This document shows positions 16,735-24,433 of a stretch of 33,182 nt of DNA, piece by piece. A program made the position numbers and the translations under genes. This stretch comes from Hymenobacter roseosalivarius DSM 11622 (GTDB lineage: Bacteria > Bacteroidota > Bacteroidia > Cytophagales > Hymenobacteraceae), in contig NZ_FWWW01000083.1 in NCBI RefSeq assembly GCF_900176135.1, forward strand, positions 1 through 33,182, given 5' to 3'. Positions within the stretch are counted from its first letter, which is position 1. Each line of letters begins with the position of its first letter. The notes beneath the pieces were generated by a model, which was given only the letters and a program-made list of their open reading frames with translations, was not told the DNA's origin and ran no database searches.

Positions 16735-17199
16735 CTAGTAATAGGCTTCATCGAGCGGTGCAGGCCCCAGTGCTGCTTCCAATTCCTGCGGTGAGGCTTG
16801 CAGGAAATAAGCCATCAGGTTGTCATCGGGTAGGGGTAAGCTGGCCAGGTCTTCGGTCTCCAACTGATTGTTGACGGCCAGATAATCAATAAGGGCTGCC
16901 TCGGGCACGGCCGCCAGCGCGGTTGCGGGGGGCAAATTTGGGGTTTGCGTAGCGGGCTGACTTAAGTAGAAGGCCGTCGAAAAGCCCCCCAGCACCACCA
17001 CCGAGGCCAAAGCCGTGCGCAGAGGTCGGGAGAGGGTTGCCAGCCAGCCCCACGTCACCGACTCATGGGCAGCTTCGGGCTGCACGCGAGCCATAATCTG
17101 GCGCGGCAGCTGGTCGAAGTAACCAGCTGGGGGCGAGGCTAGTGGGGGCTGCGGCCGGCGCGGGTGGTCATCGAGCCGAAAAGGAGTTTTCATATGCAT
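16735..17199 (-). CDS. Single-pass membrane protein, candidate anti-sigma factor
   Basis: 154 residues. A proline-rich cytosolic N-terminus contains PPAGYFDQLPRQIMARV, a short motif common at the start of Bacteroidota proteins encoded next to ECF sigma genes. One transmembrane segment (about 62-80, TALASVVVLGGFSTAFYLS) is followed by a periplasmic tail rich in acidic residues and ending LGPAPLDEAYY. It lies 24 nt after the sigma gene and 37 nt before the Spy-like gene. Position and topology suggest an anti-sigma role, but the zinc-finger HxxxCxxC motif of classical ZAS anti-sigma factors is absent, so this is inference. It may start at the ATG two codons later (17193). Confidence 0.7.
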   Translation of the reverse strand: MHMKTPFRLDDHPRRPQPPLASPPAGYFDQLPRQIMARVQPEAAHESVTWGWLATLSRPLRTALASVVVLGGFSTAFYLSQPATQTPNLPPATALAAVPEAALIDYLAVNNQLETEDLASLPLPDDNLMAYFLQASPQELEAALGPAPLDEAYY

Positions 17200-17223
17200 T
17201 GGATGCGGCCGGGGCCGCGAGGT

Positions 17224-17775
17224 TTAATCGGCGGAAGATTCTTCGGTTACGTATTGCTCAATCTTTTTTACGGCGTGGTGATACGAGGCTTTCAGCGCGC
17301 CCACCGACGTACCCGTGACGTCGGCCATCTGCTCGTAAGTCATCTCGTCGTAGTATTTGAGGTTGAACACCAGGCGCTGCTTGTCGGGGAGGCGGAGGAT
17401 GGCTTTTTGCAGCTTGCGCTCTATTTCGTCGCCGGCCAGCAGCGGGTCAGCTTCTATTTTGGCAGCTAATTCGGCCCCCACATCATTCAGCGGCAGGAAA
17501 AACTTGCGGCGCTTGCTCTGCAGAAAACTAAGGCATTCGTTGGTAGCAATCCGGTAAATCCAAGTGTAGAGGGAGGCATCCTGGCGGAAGTTGCCAAGGT
17601 GCTTCCACACCTTCACGAACGTGTCCTGGGTGAGGTCGTCGGCATCATTATGGTCTACCACCATTTTGCGTACATGCCAGTACACCTTCTGCTGATACTT
17701 GCGCACGAGCTGATTGAAAGCCACATTTCGGGCCGCCGGGTCTTGGAACTTAAGGAGGATTTCTTGGTCTTCCAA
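17224..17775 (-). CDS. ECF-family RNA polymerase sigma factor
   Basis: 183 residues. Region 2 (about 20-90) includes NQLVRKYQQKVYWHVRKMV, DADDLTQDTFVKVWKHL and the -10-recognising TWIYRIATNECL. Region 4 (about 125-178) includes LPDKQRLVFNLKYYDEMTYEQMADVTGTSVGALKASYHHAVKKI. There is no region 1 or 3, as in all ECF sigmas. The start is a TTG at 17773-17775; no ATG or GTG exists near the expected N-terminus, and the next Met is inside region 2. It is the first gene of a three-gene unit with the membrane protein and the Spy-like protein. No canonical TAnnTTTG box was found directly upstream, which fits, but does not prove, control by its own sigma. Confidence 0.92.
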   Translation of the reverse strand: MEDQEILLKFQDPAARNVAFNQLVRKYQQKVYWHVRKMVVDHNDADDLTQDTFVKVWKHLGNFRQDASLYTWIYRIATNECLSFLQSKRRKFFLPLNDVGAELAAKIEADPLLAGDEIERKLQKAILRLPDKQRLVFNLKYYDEMTYEQMADVTGTSVGALKASYHHAVKKIEQYVTEESSAD

Positions 17776-17870
17776 GTAGGAGGGAGAGATTAGGAGCGGC
17801 GGTATTTAGCGGGTAGGATGGGAAAGCTGAGGCAAGGTTTAATTATAACTAAAACATAGATGAGGAGCTG

Positions 17871-17878
17871 TACCTTCG
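17871..17878 (+). promoter_or_regulatory. Candidate -7 box of the quinone oxidoreductase gene
   Basis: TACCTTCG matches TAnnTTTG at seven of eight positions, 60 nt upstream of the ATG at 17939. No -33 TTTG was identified. Confidence 0.35.
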
Positions 17879-17938
17879 TTATTGCGCCGCTTCATTCTGT
17901 AGCCCCCATCAACCCTTGTTCCTGCCATCAAAAACGCT

Positions 17939-18901
17939 ATGAAAGCCTTGACCTTTTCCCGCTTCGGGGGGGCTGAAGTACTCGACTATATAGAGGTGCC
18001 GCGGCCGAGTCTGAAAGACTTGGAAGTGTTGGTAGAGGTGAAGGCCATAGGCCTCAATTTTGCCGATATTTACCGTCGCAAAGGCAATTATCATTTGCTA
18101 GGCAATCCACCTTTCATTGCAGGGTATGAAGGGGCGGGAGTAGTGCTAGATACTAACGGCAGTTCCGCTTTGCGGCCCGGCGACCGGGTGGCCTTCGCCG
18201 ATGTGCCTTTCGCGAATGCCGAATTTGTGGCCGCTCCCGCCGCTCACCTTATTCCGCTGCCGGCGGATGTGTCGTTTGAGGTTGCTGCCAGCTTATTGCT
18301 TCAGGGCATGACGGCTCAGTATTTGGCCACCGACAGCCACGCAACTAAATCCGGGGAAATAGCCCTTATTCATGCCGCAGCCGGTGGCGTAGGGCAACTG
18401 CTGACGCAAATCAGCCGGCTACTAGGCGCTACGGTTATTGGCCTGACCTCGTCCCCTGCTAAGCAGGTTGTTTCTAGTGCCGCTGGGGCCTCCGCGGTGT
18501 TCCTGTATTCCGAAAGCTGGCAAAATCAAGTGCGCGAATTTACCGGTGGCAATGGCGTTGATGTCGTTTATGACAGTGTAGGCAGTACTTTGACCGATAG
18601 TATAAAGGTGACGAAAGAATGCGGGCAAATCGTGTTTTACGGCATGGCCGGCGGCAACCCGGCGCCCGTTGATCCGCGGGTGCTAATGGATGGATCCAAA
18701 ACCTTGACAGGTGGTGATTTATGGAGTTATCTGACTTCTGCAGAAAAGCGAATCAGCCGCGCAAACCAACTTTTCGAGTGGGTGCGGCAAGGCCAGCTAC
18801 GTCTGGAAGCCCCCACTACTTTTCAGCTCGCCGAGGGCCGGCAAGCGCATGAATACCTAGAAAGCCGCCAAAGCACAGGTAAGATTTTGCTTCTGCCATA
18901 A
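17939..18901 (+). CDS. Zinc-independent quinone oxidoreductase (NADPH:quinone reductase type, MDR superfamily)
   Basis: 320 residues, typical length for QOR. The N-terminal GroES-like part has VKAIGLNFADIYRRKGNY and GYEGAGVV, the QOR signatures, and no catalytic or structural zinc cysteines. The Rossmann part carries the nucleotide motif HAAAGGVGQLL, and NGVDVVYDSVG and GQIVFYGMAGG follow. Likely reaction: one- or two-electron reduction of quinones with NADPH, in the cytosol. It is a single-gene unit with a start ATG and a terminator-like hairpin after the stop. Substrate choice cannot be judged from sequence. Confidence 0.9.
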   Translation: MKALTFSRFGGAEVLDYIEVPRPSLKDLEVLVEVKAIGLNFADIYRRKGNYHLLGNPPFIAGYEGAGVVLDTNGSSALRPGDRVAFADVPFANAEFVAAPAAHLIPLPADVSFEVAASLLLQGMTAQYLATDSHATKSGEIALIHAAAGGVGQLLTQISRLLGATVIGLTSSPAKQVVSSAAGASAVFLYSESWQNQVREFTGGNGVDVVYDSVGSTLTDSIKVTKECGQIVFYGMAGGNPAPVDPRVLMDGSKTLTGGDLWSYLTSAEKRISRANQLFEWVRQGQLRLEAPTTFQLAEGRQAHEYLESRQSTGKILLLP

Positions 18902-18983
18902 AGAAAATTTCAGCGGTGCGATTTAGGTTATTGTAACGCAAAGAGAGAAGCTAAGGACCTAATAATCAATGGTAGATAAATAG

Positions 18984-19019
18984 CAAAAGCCTCGTCGTAA
19001 TATCGGCCGAGCTTTTTTA
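18984..19019 (+). terminator. Terminator-like hairpin after the quinone oxidoreductase gene
   Basis: Imperfect stem AAAAGCCTCG / CGAGCTTTTTT (one bulged base) around an inner partial stem, followed by six T. It lies about 85 nt after the stop. The following 150 nt up to 19172 contain a small hairpin (TTAGGCG / CGCCTAA near 19119-19141) and no convincing gene. Confidence 0.6.
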
Positions 19020-19172
19020 GCTGTTATATAATGAGTAGCTACTTCCTCTATGCCAGCTCTTTTTCACCGCTCGCACGGTGTTCTTCTTTATTGGCCCGTA
19101 TGTTTTCGCGAGTCGGTTAGGCGTACTGCTTTCGCCTAAGCCAAGGCTCCTTCTGCTGAACGGTACGAGTTG

Positions 19173-19916
19173 CTACTTATTCGTCGCGTAGGAAACCCCC
19201 AGCGTTACATTCGTATTATCATTAAAGCGGCCCTCAATCACCCGGGTTTCGTGGGTGTAATTGTAGGTAAAATTTAAGGCTAAGTGGCGCGTAAGCTTTA
19301 GAGCAAGCGTAGTTAAATTGCTGAAACGATAATCACCAAAATCACTTAGGGAAGGCTGATAATACGTGAGGGCGCTCAGCGTGATTGTACTGTGAGAATA
19401 AGCGATTTTCAGTCGGGCGGAATTGCGGGCCGTTACGCGCTGGCTGCCATCCTGAAAGTTGGTCGACTCGCGAATTAGCAGATTGCTAACTGATATTTCA
19501 CGCCCCAGCGAATCGGAGTAAAAGGCCCAGCCCGGCCCGGCACCCAACTGCACCCGATGGTCGATGCCGCGCAGGTTGCTGCGCTCGAACCCACCGATAC
19601 CATAGAAACGAAAGCGGTTCAGCCGGTAGTAAGGCGTAGCATTCAGGAGTAACTCGCGCTCATTGAGCAAACGATCCTGCTTGCCATAAATAAAGCTGCC
19701 GCTTAAGGGAAGCCCGACATGCTCGCCGCGGGTGAAGGTGGCGGTGTGGGCCGTTGAAAGCAGCGTACGATTTACGCCGCCCGCGCTGTAAGCACCCGTC
19801 AGCTGGCCGGTATACACGATAAGGGTGGTATCGGGGGGCAAATCCTGGGCCTGGGCAGCGCGTGCCAGAAGCAAAGCGAGATACATGACTACTCCCAGCA
19901 GACTGTGACGGTACAA
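19173..19916 (-). CDS. DUF481-like outer-membrane beta-barrel protein
   Basis: 247 residues if started at the TTG at 19916, which gives a full signal peptide (basic MYRHSLLGVV, hydrophobic MYLALLLARAAQA, cleavage before QDLPPD). The ATG at 19886 (residue 11) is the alternative, with a weak n-region. The open frame extends to 20090, but that part is unlike a signal peptide and overlaps the opposite gene. The mature region is a series of amphipathic strands with alternating polar and aromatic residues (RLNRFRFYGIGGFERSN, ALNFTYNYTHETRVIEG) and an acidic/aromatic finish, as in DUF481 barrels (family of E. coli YdiY). Function unknown; it is probably an outer-membrane protein. Confidence 0.72.
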   Translation of the reverse strand: MYRHSLLGVVMYLALLLARAAQAQDLPPDTTLIVYTGQLTGAYSAGGVNRTLLSTAHTATFTRGEHVGLPLSGSFIYGKQDRLLNERELLLNATPYYRLNRFRFYGIGGFERSNLRGIDHRVQLGAGPGWAFYSDSLGREISVSNLLIRESTNFQDGSQRVTARNSARLKIAYSHSTITLSALTYYQPSLSDFGDYRFSNLTTLALKLTRHLALNFTYNYTHETRVIEGRFNDNTNVTLGVSYATNK

Positions 19917-20064
19917 GACACCATTCCGGATTTTGAGTGAGCATTCTGCAAGAGCGCTCCGTAGTGGTTGATAACCGCACGGCGCTGTTCCCGTATTAAA
20001 AAAGAACTCTTGTATGCGTTTAGCAATACTGGGGGGCATTTTTTTCATTCTTACCTTTTGTTCT

Positions 20065-20361
20065 ATGCAGTACAATATCGATAATATCAAAGTGGATTTG
20101 CAGACGGTGGGTTTCTCGGAAAGCCCCGCGTTGGTGGATCAGGTAGAAAGCGAATTGCACCGCGTGATGCGCTTCCGCCAGGATATTGTAGCCGCCGACG
20201 TGTACTTGCGCGAGGAAGGCACGAATCCTGAAAACAACAAGACAGTAAGGTGGCGCCTTGGTATTCCTGGCAAGGATTTGTTTGCCGAAAGCGCTGGTGC
20301 ATCGTGGCCCGCGAGCCTACGCGACGCCAGCGAAAAGCTCCGCCGCCAGTTTGTGGACTAG
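20065..20361 (+). CDS. Small HPF/RaiA-like protein (ribosome-associated, putative)
   Basis: 98 residues from the ATG at 20065. The pattern VDLQTVGFSESPALVDQVESELHRVMRFRQDIVAADVYLREEG, then WRLGIPGKDLFAESAGASWPASLRDASEKLRRQF, follows the short hibernation-promoting factor / sigma-54 modulation fold: strand, helix, strands, helix ending in a dimer of basic residues. HPF proteins bind the 30S decoding region in slow growth. Sequence identity is modest, so this is a fold-level call. An upstream ATG at 20014 would add MRLAILGGIFFILTFCS, a hydrophobic leader unlike a cytosolic factor. A TACCTTTTG box at 20052-20060 abuts the chosen ATG. Confidence 0.68.
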   Translation: MQYNIDNIKVDLQTVGFSESPALVDQVESELHRVMRFRQDIVAADVYLREEGTNPENNKTVRWRLGIPGKDLFAESAGASWPASLRDASEKLRRQFVD

Positions 20362-20382
20362 CTACGAATAGCTTGCTTCCTC

Positions 20383-20441
20383 GGCAAAAACAAACGGCCT
20401 GCATTTTCTCGCTGGGGAGATGCAGGCCGTTTGTTTTTGCC
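20383..20441. terminator. Strong bidirectional terminator, 22-bp perfect stem
   Basis: GGCAAAAACAAACGGCCTGC (first 20 of 22 bases) pairs perfectly with its copy ending at 20441 across a 15-nt loop. A/T runs on both sides suit the convergent HPF-like gene (plus) and the transketolase C-half (minus, stop 20488). Confidence 0.9.
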
Positions 20442-20487
20442 TGATGCAGGGCTTCTTAGAGCAGCAACAGTGCTTCTTGGCAGATAA

Positions 20488-21444
20488 CTACTTCTTGCGG
20501 GCCATAACCCGTTCTACGGCCGCCACGATGTCGTTTTCCATCAGGCCGTACTTCTCCATGAGCTGATCGGGAGTGCCGCTCTCGCCGAAAGAGTCGTTGA
20601 CGGCGACCATTTCCAGGGGAAGAGGCTCTTCACGAGCGAGCAACTGGGCGATGCTGTCGCCGAGGCCGCCGTTCATCTGGTGCTCCTCCGCCGACACCAC
20701 GCACCGCGTTTTGCGCGCCGATTGTAGAATAGCGGCCGCATCCAGAGGCTTAATCGTGTGAATGTTGATAATTTCAGCATCAATCCCTTTGTCGGCCAGG
20801 AGCTTACCAGCCAGAATGGCTTTCCAAACGAGGTGGCCGGTGGCAAAAATGCTCACATCGGCGCCTTCGTTCAGCATTACGGCTTTGCCGATTTCAAATT
20901 GCTGATCGGCTGGGGTAAAGTTGGGCACCACAGGCCGACCGAAGCGCAGATACACCGGACCTTCATGGGCAGCAATAGCAATGGTGGCCGCCTTAGTCTG
21001 GTTGAAATCGCAGGGGTTAATGACGGTCATGTGGGGCAGCATGCGCATCATGCCCAGGTCTTCCAGAATCTGGTGGGTGGCCCCGTCTTCACCCAGCGTA
21101 ACGCCGGCGTGAGAAGCGCAGATCTTCACATTCTTCCCCGAATACGCGATGCTCTGCCGAATCTGGTCGTACACGCGGCCGGTGCTAAAATTGGCGAAGG
21201 TGCCCGTAAAGGGGATTTTGCCCCCTATGGTCATGCCAGCGGCCATGCTCATCATATTGGCCTCCGCAATACCTACCTGGAAGAAACGCTCCGGAAAGTC
21301 TTTCTTAAACGCATCCATTTTGAGCGAACCCGTGAGGTCGGCGCAAAGAGCTACTACGTTTTCATTGGTTTTGCCCAGTTCGTGCAGGCCGGCGCCGAAG
21401 CCGGAGCGCGTGTCTTTGGATTCGGAGTAGGGGAAATCTTTCAT
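20488..21444 (-). CDS. Transketolase, C-terminal subunit (split enzyme)
   Basis: 318 residues covering the pyrimidine-binding and C-terminal domains of transketolase. Diagnostic parts: FFQVGIAEANMMSMAAGMTIGG, with the Glu that activates thiamine diphosphate; GTFANFSTGRVYDQIRQSIAYS; SHAGVTLGEDGATHQILEDL; and the third-domain SAEEHQMNGGLGDSIAQLLA. It needs the N-terminal subunit (23023-23922) to form an active enzyme of the non-oxidative pentose phosphate pathway. In most split systems the two genes are adjacent; here a VWA gene and a hairpin repeat lie between them, all on the minus strand. The gap to the VWA gene upstream is 33 nt. Confidence 0.92.
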   Translation of the reverse strand: MKDFPYSESKDTRSGFGAGLHELGKTNENVVALCADLTGSLKMDAFKKDFPERFFQVGIAEANMMSMAAGMTIGGKIPFTGTFANFSTGRVYDQIRQSIAYSGKNVKICASHAGVTLGEDGATHQILEDLGMMRMLPHMTVINPCDFNQTKAATIAIAAHEGPVYLRFGRPVVPNFTPADQQFEIGKAVMLNEGADVSIFATGHLVWKAILAGKLLADKGIDAEIINIHTIKPLDAAAILQSARKTRCVVSAEEHQMNGGLGDSIAQLLAREEPLPLEMVAVNDSFGESGTPDQLMEKYGLMENDIVAAVERVMARKK

Positions 21445-21477
21445 GAAGGAGAAAAAAGTATGAAGAAGCTGCTTATT

Positions 21478-22878
21478 CTATTTCCCAAACATACTCACCG
21501 AAGTCGTCTGTCCGCTGCGGATGGTAAAATTCCGCACGTCCGTAAACTGGCTGCTGGTAGAATTTTTGGTGCGAAACACCAGGCGGTAGGCACCCGGCTG
21601 CATCGTCAGATTGATTTTGCTGGTGGTTTCAGGCAGGTTATAAATCCAGGTTTGCGATTCATCGTCGTTGAGTTGGTAGATGCTACCGTAGCCTGCCAGA
21701 TCCGTCACGATATTCAGGGTGCCGGGTGCCGGATACGTTACCATCGTTTCCTGGCCTTGCTTAATCGTGATGCGCCGGATAATGCGCGGCAGCGTGAGTA
21801 ATTCAACCTCATAATTGCCCTCCAGCAGCTTCTGCCTGCTCCCGAAAGGCAGGGCCACTACGGTAGCCGACTCGCCCGCCGCCCGCACCACCGCTTGCAT
21901 CGTGCCGTAGGGGTTGGGCGTCAGATTCGGTCCCTGTAAGCGTAGCGTGCCCTGCGGCGTTTTGTAGGTAAGTAGATTGGCCTGCCCCGGCTTAATTTTC
22001 AAGTCTTTATCACGCACGGGCGGCACCGTATTGATAAGGAGGTCGTAGGACTGGAGCGCGTCGATATCAAGCACGTCGGGCTGGCCTTTGGCGTCGCGGT
22101 AATGCACGTAGTTGTACTCAGGCTGACCAGTGGTGCTATTAACGAAGGTCATATTCACGTTGCGCTCCACGGGCTTGCCGTCGGCATCGGTGAGGTTTAC
22201 CCGCACGGTGGTTTTTTGCAGCGTCTGGGTAATAACATTATCAAGCACCGAGCGGAAGGTTTTTACATCAGCTGCGTTGTAATACTGGCCGAGGCATTCG
22301 AGCTGTTTGCCGAACTCCTTTTCGGCCCCAATGCCAATGACAAATGGCTTCAAAAAGATATGCTTGCGCTGCAAAGCCAGTGACGTAGCACACGGGTCAC
22401 CCTGGCATGATTCGAGACCGTCGGTGATGAGAATGAGCACGTTGCGCGCTGTTTTGTCGGCTGGAAAGTCGTTGGCCGATTGCAGCAGCGAATACGTAAT
22501 GGGCGTGTTGCCGCGAGGTTGCAGGGTCTGCAGCTTAGCCTTGATGGCCTGTGCATTTTTAGCCGCGAACGCTACTTCCAGGCGCGAGTCCTGGCAATTG
22601 TTTTCCTCCCGGCTGTACTGATGGCCATACACGCGCAGTCCTAATTCCAGATTTGGGTAGGTATTAAGCGAATCCACCATCTTGGCTAACAGGCTCTTGG
22701 CGACTTCCATACGCGGCCGGCCTTCCCACACGGCTCCCATGCTGCCGGAAGCATCGAGCAAAAACAAGATGCGGGTAGTGCGGGGCTTCGCGGGGGGCAG
22801 ATTCTGGGCGCACAGCGGTACCGTGAGCAACAAAAAGCCCCCCAGCAGTAATCCAGACAGGCACCTAAGTGGGGTCAT
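21478..22878 (-). CDS. Secreted VWA-domain protein
   Basis: 466 residues from the ATG at 22878. The signal peptide is MTPLRCLSGLLLGGFLLLTVPLCAQ. A von Willebrand factor A domain (about 34-225) has the complete metal-ion-dependent adhesion site: DASGSM (D42, S44, S46), the Thr of GNTPITYS, and the Asp of ITDGLESC. C-terminal of it are repeated beta-rich segments (about 235-460) with NLLTYKTPQGTLRLQGPN, VTYPAPGTLNIVTDL and FRTKNSTSSQFTDVRNFTI, suggesting carboxypeptidase-regulatory-like or Ig-like modules. It is probably an extracytoplasmic adhesion or complex-assembly protein. The in-frame ATG at 22914 would place the start inside a palindromic repeat and spoil the signal peptide. It is wedged between the two transketolase genes. 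Confidence 0.85.
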   Translation of the reverse strand: MTPLRCLSGLLLGGFLLLTVPLCAQNLPPAKPRTTRILFLLDASGSMGAVWEGRPRMEVAKSLLAKMVDSLNTYPNLELGLRVYGHQYSREENNCQDSRLEVAFAAKNAQAIKAKLQTLQPRGNTPITYSLLQSANDFPADKTARNVLILITDGLESCQGDPCATSLALQRKHIFLKPFVIGIGAEKEFGKQLECLGQYYNAADVKTFRSVLDNVITQTLQKTTVRVNLTDADGKPVERNVNMTFVNSTTGQPEYNYVHYRDAKGQPDVLDIDALQSYDLLINTVPPVRDKDLKIKPGQANLLTYKTPQGTLRLQGPNLTPNPYGTMQAVVRAAGESATVVALPFGSRQKLLEGNYEVELLTLPRIIRRITIKQGQETMVTYPAPGTLNIVTDLAGYGSIYQLNDDESQTWIYNLPETTSKINLTMQPGAYRLVFRTKNSTSSQFTDVRNFTIRSGQTTSVSMFGK

Positions 22879-22895
22879 AAGCAGGTAAATAAGTC

Positions 22896-22991
22896 GAACG
22901 TCATGCTGCGGCACGAAGCATCTCGCGTGTTTAGCAAGACTAGTAACCTCACATTAGCACGCGAGATGCTTCATGCCGCAGCATGACGTTC
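22896..22991. repeat. Long hairpin repeat, copy 1 (34-bp arms)
   Basis: The arms at 22896-22929 and 22958-22991 are inverted copies differing at one base, with a 28-nt loop. The arms contain GTCATGCTG, CGAAGCATCTCGCG and end in GAACGTC. The same core recurs at 25021-25130. There is no ORF inside and no target-site duplication was recognised. It lies between the transketolase N-half and the VWA gene. Confidence 0.85.
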
Positions 22992-23022
22992 AAAGCTATA
23001 GACCTAAGTCTGCGGTTCGGCT

Positions 23023-23922
23023 CTAGTAGTCAGAGGCTTCTTCTACCAACAGCTGCTGCAAGGCTTTCTCCAGTTGCTCATCATTAGGAGCCACGCCGTG
23101 CCACTTGTGCGAGCCCATCATGAAGTCAACGCCCGCGCCCATCTGCGTGTCCATCAGTACCATAACGGGCTGGCCCTGACCAAGTAGCTGGCGTGCTTCT
23201 TCCAGCGTAGCAATAAGCTTTTCGAGGTCGTTGCCATCGGTTTCGAGTACGCGCCAGCCGAAGGCTTCGAACTTGGCGCGCAGGCTGCCCAGGTTCATGA
23301 TCTCCTTAGTGGACCCGTCGATTTGCTGGCCGTTTCGGTCTACGATGGCAATCAGGTTGTCGACCTGTCGGTGCGGAGCGTATAGAGCCGCTTCCCATAC
23401 CTGGCCTTCGTTCAGCTCCCCGTCGCCCATGAGCACATACACCGTGCGGTTGTCTTTGTTGAGCTTTTTGGCTTGCGCGGCCCCAACGGCTACACTCAGT
23501 CCCTGGCCCAACGAACCCGAGGCTATACGCACGCCGGGCAGGCCTTCTTCCGTGGCTGGGTGTCCTTGCAGGCGCGAATTGAGCTTGCGAAACGTGGCTA
23601 GCTCGCTCACCGGGAAGTAGCCCGAACGCGCCAGCACCGAGTAAAAGACCGGCGAAATGTGCCCGTTCGACAGAAAGAACAAATCCTCATCGCGGCCTTC
23701 CATCGAGAAGTCGGGGTTGTGCTTCATGATGCGGAAGTACAGCGCCACCAGCAGATCGGTGCAGCCAAGCGAGCCGCCAGGGTGGCCCGAGTTCACGGCA
23801 TGAACCATGCGTACAATATCGCGGCGTACCTGCGAGGCAATCTGTTTTAGCTCAACAATACTTCTTTCGCGCTGGGCGGGTGAGGTTTCGGTCTGTACGT
23901 TGGCGGAGCTGGACTGCGACAT
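23023..23922 (-). CDS. Transketolase, N-terminal subunit (split enzyme)
   Basis: 299 residues forming the thiamine-diphosphate-binding half. Motifs: MVHAVNSGHPGGSLGCTDLLVALYF; SNGHISPVFYSVLARSGYF; GSLGQGLSVAVGAA; and the ThDP motif beginning MGDGELNEGQVWEAA and ending in IVDRNGQQIDG. The partner C-half is at 20488-21444. Upstream in the same direction is bcp (46-nt gap). A TATCTTCG box at 23951-23958 offers a promoter of its own. Downstream, a hairpin repeat precedes the VWA gene. The N-terminal 20 residues are Ser/Thr/Gln-rich and not conserved in the family. Confidence 0.92.
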   Translation of the reverse strand: MSQSSSANVQTETSPAQRERSIVELKQIASQVRRDIVRMVHAVNSGHPGGSLGCTDLLVALYFRIMKHNPDFSMEGRDEDLFFLSNGHISPVFYSVLARSGYFPVSELATFRKLNSRLQGHPATEEGLPGVRIASGSLGQGLSVAVGAAQAKKLNKDNRTVYVLMGDGELNEGQVWEAALYAPHRQVDNLIAIVDRNGQQIDGSTKEIMNLGSLRAKFEAFGWRVLETDGNDLEKLIATLEEARQLLGQGQPVMVLMDTQMGAGVDFMMGSHKWHGVAPNDEQLEKALQQLLVEEASDY

Positions 23923-23950
23923 ATAGTAGTTCTTAGTAGAATGTTTGGAG

Positions 23951-23958
23951 CGAAGATA
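23951..23958 (-). promoter_or_regulatory. Candidate -7 box of the transketolase N-half gene
   Basis: The minus strand reads TATCTTCG (seven of eight to TAnnTTTG), about 30 nt upstream of the ATG. The -33 region is not convincing. Confidence 0.35.
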
Positions 23959-23968
23959 AGCGGTGCGA

Positions 23969-24421
23969 TTATGCGCTAAGCAGTTGAGCCGCGTGATTTT
24001 TGGTGTCCACTTTCGTTATCACCTTTTCAATGTTGCCCTGCTCATCTAGCAGAAATGTGTAGCGCATCGTGCCCATGTACTTGCGGCCATACATCGATTT
24101 TTCCTGCCATACGCCGTAGGCTTCCACTATTTTCTTGTCTTCATCTACCAATAGCGGGAAAGGTAGGTTATACTTGGTGGCGAACTTCTGGTGCGACTTT
24201 TCTCCGTCGATACTTACGCCCAGCACCTTTATACCAGCGGTGCGCAGCTCGGCCTGGTTGTCGCGCAGATTGCAGGCTTGGGCCGTGCAGCCCGAGGTGT
24301 CATCTTTGGGATAGAAGTAAAGCGCTACTTTCTGCCCGCGCAGATCCTGCAGGCGAATAAGGTTGCCGTTTTGGTCAGTGGCTTCAAAATTGGGGGCAGG
24401 GTCGCCGGGCTGAAGAGTCAT
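23969..24421 (-). CDS. bcp: Thioredoxin-dependent peroxiredoxin, Bcp/PrxQ type
   Basis: 150 residues from the ATG at 24421; the frame opens earlier at a TTG, but that would only add Met-Pro-Pro. Reduces hydrogen and organic peroxides using thioredoxin, in the cytosol. DDTSGCTAQACNLRDN carries the peroxidatic Cys45 and the resolving Cys50, the same numbers as E. coli Bcp. It also has LYFYPKDDT, VLGVSIDGEKSHQKFATKYNLPFPLLVDED and RYTFLLDEQGNIEKV. The ATG is directly preceded by six C, one of the dispersed G6C motif sites. It follows the lipocalin gene by 12 nt, so the two form an oxidative or envelope stress pair. Confidence 0.94.
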   Translation of the reverse strand: MTLQPGDPAPNFEATDQNGNLIRLQDLRGQKVALYFYPKDDTSGCTAQACNLRDNQAELRTAGIKVLGVSIDGEKSHQKFATKYNLPFPLLVDEDKKIVEAYGVWQEKSMYGRKYMGTMRYTFLLDEQGNIEKVITKVDTKNHAAQLLSA

Positions 24422-24433
24422 GGGGGGCAAATA

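Noticed and set aside
19031..19120. 29-codon plus-strand frame in the spacer after the quinone oxidoreductase
   Set aside because: It has no coupling to a gene and no terminator or hydrophobic pattern; chance ORF.
20014..20064. Upstream ATG giving the HPF-like protein a hydrophobic, lipobox-like leader (ILTFCS)
   Set aside because: The residue before Cys is Phe, which lipobox rules exclude, and a ribosome-binding-type fold would not be exported; ATG 20065 fits the fold start.
19917..20090. N-terminal extension of the DUF481-like gene to an ATG at 20090
   Set aside because: The extension would put a signal peptide about 60 residues into the protein and overlap the divergent HPF-like gene.
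20758..21801. 347-codon plus-strand frame opposite transketolase and the VWA gene
   Set aside because: It spans two well-supported genes on the other strand and shows His/Gly-rich composition typical of antisense frames.
22879..22914. Alternative ATG for the VWA gene
   Set aside because: It lies inside the hairpin repeat and would add MPQHDVRLIYLL ahead of a complete signal peptide.
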